Origin: Prochlorococcus sp. scB243_495D8
GTDB lineage: Bacteria; Cyanobacteriota; Cyanobacteriia; PCC-6307; Cyanobiaceae
Direction: 5' to 3'
Assembly: GCA_000634195.1 (NCBI GenBank)
Contig: JFLT01000187.1
Location: 248,001 to 312,000, forward strand
Length of the DNA stretch: 64,000 nucleotides
Shown: piece by piece, positions 55,125 through 63,250 of the stretch
Layout of the letters: the number at the start of each line of letters is the position of its first letter
How positions within the stretch are numbered: the stretch's first letter is position 1
Program-made: the position numbers and the translations under genes
The notes under the pieces: model-generated
Database searches by the model: none
What the model was told of the DNA's origin: nothing
Seen by the model: only the letters and a program-made list of their open reading frames with translations

Positions 55125-56291
55125 TTAGTTATTTTGAAGATTAGTTATATCAGTTGGTATTACTTTTAATTTAATAAATTTATTTTTACGCTTCAATAAT
55201 ATATTTACTTGTTTTTTTATACCATTTTTGCTAATTTGCTCTATTACGTCTGATGCGGTTTCAATATCTTTATTGCCTATTTTAATTAAAATATCATCTA
55301 TCTTGATTCCACTTTTTTCAGCTGGACTGTTCGGTACTACATATCCAACTTTTACGACGTTATTTTTTCTCTCAGAAATACTTTCTTCTATTAGGCTGAT
55401 TCCAATCATAGGATGTATTACTTTCCCATTATTTAATAGTTGATAGGCAATTTCTTTAGCTTTATTAATTGGGATTGCGAAACTCAAACCCGCTCCTGGA
55501 CCTGATCTTATCAACGTATTAATACCAATTACGTCTCCATCGCTATTCAAAAGCGGACCTCCAGAATTGCCAGGATTAATAGCAGCGTCTGTTTGTATCA
55601 TTTCAAGTTTTTTATCATATATTCCTAATTGAGTTACGTTTCTATTTAGATTACTAATAATACCAAGCGTAACTGTGTTTTCCAGTCCAAATGGATTTCC
55701 TACTGCTATAGCCCAATCACCAACTTTAATTTTTGCAGAATCGCCTAATTTTGCTTTTGGCCAAGGCCCTTTCCCTTCAATCTTTAGCACAGCTAAATCA
55801 GTAACAGAGTCTTGGCCTATCAGTTTAGCGTTATATTTTTTGCCATTGGTTAAACCAACAATTACCTTATCTGATCCATTCACTACATGAGCATTGGTCA
55901 TTACAAGTTCATCTGCAAATATAAATCCACTGCCTTGGTTTTGCTCTATTCTTGGCCGATTGTCATTAGGTAAATCTAATCCAAAAAATCTTTCAAAGTA
56001 TGGGTCTAAAAATAGTTGAGAATTGTTAGGAAATTTTCTTTTTTTAACATATCTTTGAGTATCAATTGTTACCACAGATGCACCCGTTTTTTCTACAGCT
56101 TTAGTTACGAAAGACTTGTTTGAATATAAATCAATTTCCTTAGTTGTTGGTTTACTTAAAGGTTGGGATAATAATTTTGTAGAGTATATAGGGCCTAATG
56201 TGATTAATGAGGCAAATAGTAAAAGCTTTTGGAGGTATCTTTTCAATTTTGATTTTTTTATATTCTTCAAGAGATTTAACACACTAAACAA
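55125..56291 (-). CDS. HhoA/DegP-like periplasmic serine protease
   Basis: A 388-residue trypsin-like protease of the HtrA family. An N-terminal hydrophobic helix (KLLLFASLITLGPIYS, about 22-37) exports or anchors it. The triad is H135 (TNAHVV), D165 (DLAVLK) and S243 (NPGNSGGPLL). One PDZ domain follows at about 285-375 (KVGYVVPNSPAEKSGIKIDD). Cyanobacterial Deg proteases HhoA, HhoB and HtrA share this layout and degrade damaged envelope or thylakoid proteins; which one this is cannot be fixed. The start is TTG at 56291, no ATG being available. Confidence 0.92.
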   Translation of the reverse strand: MFSVLNLLKNIKKSKLKRYLQKLLLFASLITLGPIYSTKLLSQPLSKPTTKEIDLYSNKSFVTKAVEKTGASVVTIDTQRYVKKRKFPNNSQLFLDPYFERFFGLDLPNDNRPRIEQNQGSGFIFADELVMTNAHVVNGSDKVIVGLTNGKKYNAKLIGQDSVTDLAVLKIEGKGPWPKAKLGDSAKIKVGDWAIAVGNPFGLENTVTLGIISNLNRNVTQLGIYDKKLEMIQTDAAINPGNSGGPLLNSDGDVIGINTLIRSGPGAGLSFAIPINKAKEIAYQLLNNGKVIHPMIGISLIEESISERKNNVVKVGYVVPNSPAEKSGIKIDDILIKIGNKDIETASDVIEQISKNGIKKQVNILLKRKNKFIKLKVIPTDITNLQNN

Positions 56292-56394
56292 GTGTAATTT
56301 AAATATAACTACTAATTAGATTAATTGAATCTAGAGAAAAATTTAATAACTAAAAATAGCTAAATTTCTTTTTTTCAGGCTATGATGATAAACA

Positions 56395-56400
56395 TATAAT
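56395..56400 (+). promoter_or_regulatory. Likely -10 box of the DUF2973 gene
   Basis: A perfect TATAAT lies 20 bases before the ATG at 56420, in the 128-base gap divergent from the protease. No clear -35 element is seen. Moderate support only. Confidence 0.35.
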
Positions 56401-56419
56401 CAATTGATTTATAGGTTAG

Positions 56420-56683
56420 ATGACTATTTTATTTCCAATCATATATTCTGCAGCCTTAACTTATTTAGTTTGGAAAGCTTTTAAAGTAATGTCTAATGGT
56501 TGGGGAATATCTGATAACAAAAATCAACGTTTCAAAACTTCCAGTTTTAAACAAAAAAAGTACACTATACACCCAGAGCTTTTAGATAAATCAGGAAATA
56601 TAACAGAGGAGGAGCTATTAACAGTAAGATTTTCTAATGACAATGACTCCACATTAGAAGGAAAAGGTTCAACAACTGATTAA
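56420..56683 (+). CDS. DUF2973 family small membrane protein
   Basis: An 87-residue protein with one N-terminal transmembrane helix (ILFPIIYSAALTYLVWKAF) and a hydrophilic tail containing YTIHPELLDKSGNITEEELLTVRF. The helix followed by a conserved HPELLDxxGxITxEELLxVRF segment matches the cyanobacterial DUF2973 family. Function unknown. It is co-oriented with the next gene, 23 bases downstream, and likely co-transcribed. Confidence 0.8.
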   Translation: MTILFPIIYSAALTYLVWKAFKVMSNGWGISDNKNQRFKTSSFKQKKYTIHPELLDKSGNITEEELLTVRFSNDNDSTLEGKGSTTD

Positions 56684-56706
56684 TAAAATTATATATAGGA
56701 AAAAAA

Positions 56707-57090
56707 TTGGAATTAAGAACAAAAATTGTCTCATCGGTAATAAGATCTCTCAAGTTACCTCCAAGGTTTCGTTTAAAAATGGTTAAAGAAGATCCAGTGA
56801 GACTTGAACTAAGTCTTACTCCCTCTTACGGTAAAAATCCAGTTATTGTTGGTATAGTTGAATCTTTAGACTTAGTTGCGCGAAGAGATAGAGAAGGTAG
56901 ATTACCAAGGGATCTGCAAGGTACTTGGGACTGGACTGTAAGGCATGGAAAAGTTAGTACTGGAGGTTGGAATCCTATGTTAAAAGAAGCATTGCAAACA
57001 ATGTTTGATACAGGATTGCCAGCCATTGTATATGAGGAATTAACTGGAGATGAGTATCGATCTGTTGATGGTGTACGACATGTTAAATAA
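56707..57090 (+). CDS. Conserved hypothetical 127-residue protein
   Basis: A soluble basic protein opening MELRTKIVSSVIRSLKLPPR with a central VGIVESLDLVARRDREGRLPRDLQGTW and a later TGGWNPMLKEALQTMFDTGLP. There is no membrane segment. The composition and codon use match neighbouring real genes, and the strong Trp/Gly motifs suggest a conserved domain, but I cannot name it. The start is TTG at 56707. It follows DUF2973 closely and precedes a short hli gene. Confidence 0.75.
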   Translation: MELRTKIVSSVIRSLKLPPRFRLKMVKEDPVRLELSLTPSYGKNPVIVGIVESLDLVARRDREGRLPRDLQGTWDWTVRHGKVSTGGWNPMLKEALQTMFDTGLPAIVYEELTGDEYRSVDGVRHVK

Positions 57091-57159
57091 ATAATTTATT
57101 ATTTATCATAAATTCTTCCTCAAAACGTTAAAATGATCTGATAGACAATATAGTTAATT

Positions 57160-57306
57160 ATGAATAATGACAATCAACCAAGATTTGGCTTCGTAAATTT
57201 TGCTGAAACCTGGAATGGACGTATGGCAATGATGGGTATCTTGATTGGCCTTGGTACCGAATTAATTACTGGACAAAGTATTCTTCGACAAATTGGAATA
57301 GGATAG
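57160..57306 (+). CDS. High-light-inducible protein, short form
   Basis: A 48-residue Hlip with the FGFVNFAETWNGRMAMMGIL signature: the Glu, Asn and Arg that bind chlorophyll are all present, and the rest is one transmembrane helix with a short polar tail. It binds chlorophyll and dissipates excess excitation in the thylakoid. It has no N-terminal extension, unlike the first Hli (28856-29131). A convergent zinc-ribbon gene begins three bases past its stop. Confidence 0.92.
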   Translation: MNNDNQPRFGFVNFAETWNGRMAMMGILIGLGTELITGQSILRQIGIG

Positions 57307-57309
57307 AAT

Positions 57310-57651
57310 TTAATTTACTTCTTCTGCTTTCACTTCAATGGTACTTTCACAAGGCTTTTTATCAAATTGATTGTTATTACTAATATTTTCTAAAGTTGCA
57401 CCACAATTCATACAGGTTTCACTTAAGCCTAAGGATATAGCACCACAATTATTACATTTATTAATTTTTGATTTGTAAGAGTTAAAACCTATAAATGCTA
57501 AAATTATTAATAGAACAGGAATTAAAAATAATAGGAGTAGGATATTACCAAGAAAGCTTATGAAAAAGTTTATTCCAAAAATTGGAATGACTAAAAGTAA
57601 GATTAATGAGTAAGTAACAAGATTTTTATTAGCTTTAAGAAAATAATTCAT
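57310..57651 (-). CDS. Membrane protein with zinc-ribbon tail
   Basis: A 113-residue protein: an N-terminal basic segment, two hydrophobic helices (VTYSLILLLVIPIFGINFFI and LGNILLLLFLIPVLLIILAFIGF) and then a CxxC-x11-CxxC zinc ribbon (CNNCGAISLG...CMNCG). The tail is polar. The architecture suits a membrane sensor or adaptor, but no partner is evident. It lies 12 bases downstream of the YihY gene on the same strand. Confidence 0.72.
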   Translation of the reverse strand: MNYFLKANKNLVTYSLILLLVIPIFGINFFISFLGNILLLLFLIPVLLIILAFIGFNSYKSKINKCNNCGAISLGLSETCMNCGATLENISNNNQFDKKPCESTIEVKAEEVN

Positions 57652-57662
57652 CTTGGTTGTTG

Positions 57663-58577
57663 TTATTTATAATTTCTTTTTTTATTTAATAAAGTCATAC
57701 TAGCAATAACTACACTCCAGCACTGTCCAAAATATAAAATTACTCCTAATAGCCATACCCACAAAGTAAGCACAAGAAAACCTCCAATAAAACCATATGC
57801 TTGAAATCTTGCTCCAAGTGAGAGAATACTTTTACTTACTGCTAGGTTCAAAGTGGTTAGGCCAATTCCAATAAGAAAAGATCCAGGTAAAAGTGGTTTC
57901 AAGGGAACTTTTCTACTGGGTAAGAGAGCTTGTAATAAAAGAGCCATTAAAGAAAATCCGATTAGTGGTATTGCAAACTGACCAACTTGTAATAGAGGCA
58001 ACTTTAATAATAAATCAGAGATAAGATTGTTAGATTTTGAGAGATTTTCTAAAACGTTACTTGGGATCATCCTAAGATTTGCACTAATCTGATCTAGTAC
58101 CATTAAAAAACCAATAAAGAATACTATTAAAAAGGCTTCAACTCTATTTCTGAGAAACCTCGAAGCTTGCACTCTCCAAGCAGCATTAACTTTTTTGGAA
58201 GGAATTTCGTCTTCCCACAGCCTATCCGAACCTCTTTGAAGAGATAGATATGCATTTCCTGCTGTAAAAAGCAAAAACATAGCCCCTAGAATACCTGCTC
58301 CAAAACCTTGATCAATCAAATTAAATAATGTTGTTTCTACTAACTCAACTACTGAAGGAGGTAAAAGCTGAGCAGCAATAGAAATTATTTGTTGATCTAA
58401 TCCTTCTTGTTTTCCTAGGAACCATGATGCTATTGAAAGGGAAATTAGAAGAATAGGAAAAAATGATTGAAGTGCATAGTATGCAAATGCAGCGCTTAAA
58501 TCAACACAATCAGATTTGCTCCATCGCTCACAAGCTCCCCATAAACTTTTCAGTATCCATGTGGCACTTCGCTGCAT
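57663..58577 (-). CDS. YihY/virulence factor BrkB family membrane protein
   Basis: A 304-residue protein from the ATG at 58577 (MQRSATWILKSLWGA); a TTG at 58592 would add five residues. It has about six transmembrane helices and the conserved DLSAAFAYYALQSFFPILL, where YihY proteins have an xxxAAxAFYxxxSLxPLLL motif. The family was once called RNase BN, a misnomer. Cyanobacterial members are of unknown function. It is followed by the zinc-ribbon gene. Confidence 0.87.
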   Translation of the reverse strand: MQRSATWILKSLWGACERWSKSDCVDLSAAFAYYALQSFFPILLISLSIASWFLGKQEGLDQQIISIAAQLLPPSVVELVETTLFNLIDQGFGAGILGAMFLLFTAGNAYLSLQRGSDRLWEDEIPSKKVNAAWRVQASRFLRNRVEAFLIVFFIGFLMVLDQISANLRMIPSNVLENLSKSNNLISDLLLKLPLLQVGQFAIPLIGFSLMALLLQALLPSRKVPLKPLLPGSFLIGIGLTTLNLAVSKSILSLGARFQAYGFIGGFLVLTLWVWLLGVILYFGQCWSVVIASMTLLNKKRNYK

Positions 58578-58668
58578 ATTAATTTTCTTCAAATATTTTT
58601 GTTATTTAATTATTTTTTATTGTATCTGATTAAGCAATTTTTCAAGTAATTATTGATTTATCATGCAA

Positions 58669-59469
58669 CTATTTTTCCAATAATAAATTGCCCCATGGTT
58701 TTAAAATTTCAATTTTTTCTATAGATCTACAAGCAATTAATGGAAAATTAACTTCGCTTAAGTCTTGTCCTGAAACTAAATTTAAAGGATCTGTTTCTAA
58801 CCAATTTATAGAACAATTGAGTTCTTCTAATAGCAGCCAAGCTGCTGCAATATCCCATATCTTAGGGGTTGATTCTATTGCTCCAAAAGTTTGTCCCATC
58901 GCTACGCTCGTAAGATTTAAACTCGATACACCTAAGAGTCTGATTTTGCCAGGAAATACTGAGTTTGGTTTTTTTTGTAAAATTTTTATTGATCTACTAC
59001 ATAAAGAAATGCATTCACTTCGATGATTATTTTGGCTAGGTTCTATTTTTTGGTTATTTAACAAAACTCCTTCACCTTTAATTGATACAAACTTTTTTTT
59101 CAATGTAGGAATTATTAAAAAAGAAGATTGCGGTTTACCATTAACGAACCTTGCCACTGATATAGACCAGTAAGGAATACCTGCAGCAAAATTTGTTGTC
59201 CCATCGAGTGGATCGACTACCCAATAAGCTTTTGAGTTTGGAATTAACTTTTGCCCTTCTTCACTAAGGACGCCCTCTCCTGGAGCTATAGACGCTAAGC
59301 CGTCTACAATTGTTTTATCACTCCATAAATCACAACTTGTTAATAATGATCCATCTGCTTTATTGCTGGCGTTAATATTTCCAAAATCTTTTTTTTGACG
59401 TTGACTAACCAATTCAAATAAAGAATCTAATTCACTAAGTTGCTTATTAGTTAAATTTGGTGGATTCAT
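58669..59469 (-). CDS. Inositol monophosphatase family phosphatase
   Basis: A 266-residue Mg-dependent sugar phosphatase. The motifs are GVLSEEGQKL (metal Glu), WVVDPLDGTTNFAAGIPYWS (metal D-x-L-D-G-T) and IWDIAAAWLLLEE (the third metal Asp). The substrate may be inositol phosphate, histidinol phosphate or a related sugar. The ATG at 59469 sits 2 bases beyond the end of the upstream TolC-like gene, which favours it over a TTG at 59484 that would overlap. Confidence 0.9.
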   Translation of the reverse strand: MNPPNLTNKQLSELDSLFELVSQRQKKDFGNINASNKADGSLLTSCDLWSDKTIVDGLASIAPGEGVLSEEGQKLIPNSKAYWVVDPLDGTTNFAAGIPYWSISVARFVNGKPQSSFLIIPTLKKKFVSIKGEGVLLNNQKIEPSQNNHRSECISLCSRSIKILQKKPNSVFPGKIRLLGVSSLNLTSVAMGQTFGAIESTPKIWDIAAAWLLLEELNCSINWLETDPLNLVSGQDLSEVNFPLIACRSIEKIEILKPWGNLLLEK

Positions 59470-59471
59470 CT

Positions 59472-60899
59472 TTATATATTGCAAATAGAGTCTATATCAT
59501 GAATTTTAGTATTATTACTACCCAAACAATTCTTACTTTTATCAAGAAAAGTTAATCTTTCCAATTCATCTAAATTCAGATTGTAATTATATATAGCATT
59601 AATTTTTTTTGATTTTGCATTGCTTAGTTCACTTTGCCTTAAAAGGACATCCTTTAGAGTTGATATTCCAACATCGTATCTGAGTCTGGAAAGCCTTACA
59701 GACTCTTTGCTAGATTCAATTTCTTTAAGAGAAGAAATAATTTTCTCTTCATTTAATTTAAGATTTAAGTAGGCTTTAGTAATTCTTGTTGTCAAAACAT
59801 TTTTTAGATTTTCGTAAGCATATTTTTCAGCTTCTGCATCTGCTATTTTTGATTTGTAGGAGTTCTTATTTTGTCCGCCATCAAAAATACTCCATGCAAA
59901 ATTTAGACTTATAGTATTTGTATAATTAGATCCAGATTTTTCAGAGTCAATATTCGTTGCTAAAGAGTCACCCTTTAAAAATGTACTAGATAATGAATTG
60001 CTGATATAGATATTTGGCTTATTTTGAGCTAAAAAGCTATTTGCCTGGCCTTTTTTGATCGCTTTTTGAAGAATAAGGTTTTTTAAGGAAAGATTTTTAT
60101 CCAAACCTTCATTAATATTCTTATTTAATTTATGATTCCAAAACCCTATGAGATTCTGCTCTTTATTAGTTTCAAAATCCCCTTTAAAATTGAGAATCTC
60201 TTTAAGAGAAATTTTATTAATTTCATGTTCTATTTTCTTTTCATTAAGTGATTGTTTATCTCGAGATAATTGAGCTTCTGCTTCAAGAACTTCAAATTTT
60301 GTACCAATTCCAGCATCTAGTTTCGTTTCAGCATTTTCTAAACTTGTAATTGATAAATCAAGTGTGAATTTTTTATTTTGAATATCTTGATATGACTTTT
60401 TGTATTTGTGATACCTGATTCTTGCTTCTTGAATTAAATCTTTTTTCTTAATCTCATAATTATTTTCTGCAATTTTGTAATTTGTTTTGGCAATTTTAAT
60501 TTCAGATCCTCTTAGTGGGGCGATTACATCCCATTTAATATTAAGGGAGGGATTAGCCGTAAATTGTGATGTTTTTAAAGTAGGTGAATTGCTATTGTAA
60601 TTTTTACCTGCGATATATTTAGGCAACCCATTGGCTTGAAAATCTAAGGATGGGTATCTTTTGGCAATTTGACTGGAAAGGTTAAATTTTGCAGAGGCTA
60701 CTAGGTTTTGCAATGATTTTAATTCTTGATTATTTAATACAAGTTTTTCTATTTCTTGATAATCAACAGAAGTAATATTTGATTTTTCTTCTAAAACATT
60801 ATCAATGTAGCTTTTTTTTTCGATCGATAGAGCATTAAAGGTATTCATACTTAGAGTAAGCGGCAATAATAAGAAAGGATTTATTACTCTTCTAAGCAT
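59472..60899 (-). CDS. TolC-like outer-membrane efflux protein
   Basis: A 475-residue protein with an N-terminal signal sequence (RRVINPFLLLPLTLSMNTFNALS) followed by two repeats of the outer-membrane efflux fold: long amphipathic helices (KIAKTNYKIAENNYEIKKKD; ENAETKLDAGIGTKFEVLEA) and beta segments, ending in a second FEVL/LKDVL-type motif (YDVGISTLKDVLLRQSEL). TolC forms the outer-membrane exit duct for type I secretion or drug efflux. The two-base gap to the phosphatase suggests co-transcription without implying shared function. Confidence 0.9.
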   Translation of the reverse strand: MLRRVINPFLLLPLTLSMNTFNALSIEKKSYIDNVLEEKSNITSVDYQEIEKLVLNNQELKSLQNLVASAKFNLSSQIAKRYPSLDFQANGLPKYIAGKNYNSNSPTLKTSQFTANPSLNIKWDVIAPLRGSEIKIAKTNYKIAENNYEIKKKDLIQEARIRYHKYKKSYQDIQNKKFTLDLSITSLENAETKLDAGIGTKFEVLEAEAQLSRDKQSLNEKKIEHEINKISLKEILNFKGDFETNKEQNLIGFWNHKLNKNINEGLDKNLSLKNLILQKAIKKGQANSFLAQNKPNIYISNSLSSTFLKGDSLATNIDSEKSGSNYTNTISLNFAWSIFDGGQNKNSYKSKIADAEAEKYAYENLKNVLTTRITKAYLNLKLNEEKIISSLKEIESSKESVRLSRLRYDVGISTLKDVLLRQSELSNAKSKKINAIYNYNLNLDELERLTFLDKSKNCLGSNNTKIHDIDSICNI

Positions 60900-60924
60900 G
60901 TTCTATAGTTTCGAAAATATTCGA

Positions 60925-62304
60925 TTAACCAATCAAAGTATTAATAATATCATTTGAATCATCAAGAACGTGAATTTTAGTATTTATTTGATTCTCAACT
61001 TCTTGAATATTTTTATCATCTAAAAATAAATCAGTATTAATTTTTAACATAATAGATGGTATGTAAACAGCATCTCCTAAATCCTTATTTTTCAGCCCGT
61101 AAATTAGATCTTCTCCAGTCAGAAGTCCTGTAACAACTTGATCTTGACCCCAATAAATACTTGGCAAACCATATAAATTTATTGTTAATCCATTAATTAA
61201 GTTTAATTGCTTAACTGTAGGAATTAGGGCTTCATAAACTAATTTACCAACAATCCAACTAACTTTTTTTGGCTTTTTTACTTTTTGTGGCAGGTTTTGA
61301 GTTTTCTCTCTTAATGTTTCTAGAAAGTTTCTAATAGTCCCAACTCCATTAGATTCTTGTGGCATATTTTCGTATGTTTTGTAACTAGGTAAATTTGTAC
61401 CAGCAATTAAATACCATTCGTCTGCTAGCCAACAAAAACGAGTCCCAAGAGTAATTTGTAGAGAGGCTTGAATTCTTTCTACTTGTTTAATAGTTTTTTT
61501 TGCGTATTCTGGGCTGATTGATTTCAGTCCATCATTTTCAGGTCTAAATTTTGTTAGTCCGACAGGAACTATTGCTACTGAAAGAACTGTTTGAGAGGTT
61601 TTTTTATAGAATTCAGCAAGTTCCAAAATTGATTGCTCAAGAATATCCCCATCATTTATATCTGGACAAACAACAATTTGAGCATGTATTTGAATAGAGT
61701 TTTTTTCAAACCACGAAATTTGATCAAGTATTATTCCTGCTTTTTTATTTTTTAATAATTTTTCTCTTGTGGCGGGATCAGTAGCATGAACTGAAATAAA
61801 AAGTGGGGATAGTTTTTGCATAGCAATTCTTTCCCAGTCTTCTTTTTTTAAATTCGTAAGAGTTAAATAAGAGCCATATAGGAAACTTAATCTATAATCA
61901 TCATCTTTTATATATAGGCTTTTTCTTTTACCACTTGGCTGTTGATCAATAAAACAAAATGGACATCTATTATTGCATTGCTTGATTGAATCAAATAATG
62001 CATCTTTAAAATTTATACCTAAATTAACGTCTTGATCTTTTTCAATACTAATATTGTGAATTTCATGATTTTTATCTAAAACTGATATGTCTAAAATTTC
62101 TTCATTAATCAGAATCTGATAATCAATTAAATCTCTAGGTTTTTTCCCATTAATACTAATAATTGAATCACCTGATTCAAATCCTATTTCTTCAGCAATA
62201 GAATTAGCTTCAATACTTTCAATTTCTGCAGGATTTATTTTATAAGTAATATTAGGAACCAAAAGATCAATGGGATCTTCCGTGTAATTAATTTCTTGCC
62301 ACAC
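60925..62304 (-). CDS. Cyanobacterial PDZ/radical-SAM (DUF512) Fe-S protein
   Basis: A 459-residue protein. An N-terminal PDZ-like domain (about 24-85, with EIGFESGDSIISINGKKP) precedes a radical-SAM cluster motif CNNRCPFC (C110, C114, C117) and a C-terminal DUF512-type region. This order is characteristic of a cyanobacteria-specific oxidoreductase family of unknown substrate. It is divergent from the DUF3120 gene, with nadB beyond, an arrangement I believe recurs among cyanobacteria. The start is GTG at 62304. Confidence 0.88.
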   Translation of the reverse strand: MWQEINYTEDPIDLLVPNITYKINPAEIESIEANSIAEEIGFESGDSIISINGKKPRDLIDYQILINEEILDISVLDKNHEIHNISIEKDQDVNLGINFKDALFDSIKQCNNRCPFCFIDQQPSGKRKSLYIKDDDYRLSFLYGSYLTLTNLKKEDWERIAMQKLSPLFISVHATDPATREKLLKNKKAGIILDQISWFEKNSIQIHAQIVVCPDINDGDILEQSILELAEFYKKTSQTVLSVAIVPVGLTKFRPENDGLKSISPEYAKKTIKQVERIQASLQITLGTRFCWLADEWYLIAGTNLPSYKTYENMPQESNGVGTIRNFLETLREKTQNLPQKVKKPKKVSWIVGKLVYEALIPTVKQLNLINGLTINLYGLPSIYWGQDQVVTGLLTGEDLIYGLKNKDLGDAVYIPSIMLKINTDLFLDDKNIQEVENQINTKIHVLDDSNDIINTLIG

Positions 62305-62350
62305 AATTTAAGGCTAAATACTCTTATTTATACTCATTCTAAACTTATAT

Positions 62351-62464
62351 ATGACTCAAAGTGTATTAAATACTTTTAAAAAACTAAATATAGGTGTTAA
62401 ATTATGGGTCTTTAATTTATTAAAATATGACATTCGCAGTTTTTTAAAACACGATTTAGATTAA
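62351..62464 (+). CDS. Possible 37-residue basic peptide, uncertain
   Basis: A short ATG frame (MTQSVLNTFKKLNIGVKLWV ...) in the 178-base divergent gap between the radical-SAM and DUF3120 genes. It is Lys/Leu-rich and amphipathic, with no family resemblance. Such frames arise by chance in AT-rich DNA, and the gap is also the promoter region for both flanking genes. Listed with low confidence. Confidence 0.2.
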   Translation: MTQSVLNTFKKLNIGVKLWVFNLLKYDIRSFLKHDLD

Positions 62465-62482
62465 TTAAAATAACCTTTTCCA

Positions 62483-63250
62483 TTGGAAGAATTAATTACA
62501 AAAAATTTAGAAGTAAAAGATAAATTCAACTATGGATCCCAAAAGACAGTTGATTCATACGAAAATAGTTTTTTATCAAATCCTATATCTTTAAGATTGT
62601 GGTCTTCTTTTTTTGTAATTTTACCTATTTTTGTTCAAGCCCCTTGGGTAAGATTAGAACCAATAAGTGCACTTTGTTTTACTTTTGTGATTGTCTTAGT
62701 GGCAATTGTTTTGAATCAGAAAGGATCAAATAAGTGGTTTATTGTCAGCTCATTATTACTTGGTATATCAGGTAGTTGGCTTGGTGGATGTTTGTTCTGG
62801 GGATGGTTAAGCCCATTTCCTATTCTACACATACCTGTTGAAGCCGTAGTTCTCCCATTAGCTTTAATGGGATTTGGTACTAATTGGAAAATAGGTTCAA
62901 GTTTTTATATCTCTTCTTTATTTGGAACCGCAGTTACCGACATAACAATATTTTTAATCGGAATCATGGATCAATGGAGGCAGGTAATTACAGCAGATTC
63001 CGAAAATGCACCCATGATTCTTCAAAAAACTTCCGAGGGTCTTATGCAAATAAAATCATTATCTATTATCGTTTTTGTTGGTCTTATACTTTGGTTTATT
63101 TCAAAAGAAATTTTAGATTCTGGCACAATTAATACTACTAGTGGTAAAGCACTCTTAGTGTCTGGTTACGTAATTCAAACGACATTAATTGTTGATGGTA
63201 TTTTTATTGTTTTAGCAATTCTGCAACCAACTTTTAGTGGATTGGTTTAA
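62483..63250 (+). CDS. DUF3120 family membrane protein
   Basis: A 255-residue protein of a cyanobacterial membrane family with about six transmembrane helices (SSFFVILPIFVQAPWVRLEP, GISGSWLGGCLFWGWLSP, IPVEAVVLPLALMGFG). The N-terminal 30 residues are polar and divergent. The start is TTG at 62483. The stop overlaps the nadB start as TAATG, implying translational coupling with aspartate oxidase. Function unknown. Confidence 0.85.
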   Translation: MEELITKNLEVKDKFNYGSQKTVDSYENSFLSNPISLRLWSSFFVILPIFVQAPWVRLEPISALCFTFVIVLVAIVLNQKGSNKWFIVSSLLLGISGSWLGGCLFWGWLSPFPILHIPVEAVVLPLALMGFGTNWKIGSSFYISSLFGTAVTDITIFLIGIMDQWRQVITADSENAPMILQKTSEGLMQIKSLSIIVFVGLILWFISKEILDSGTINTTSGKALLVSGYVIQTTLIVDGIFIVLAILQPTFSGLV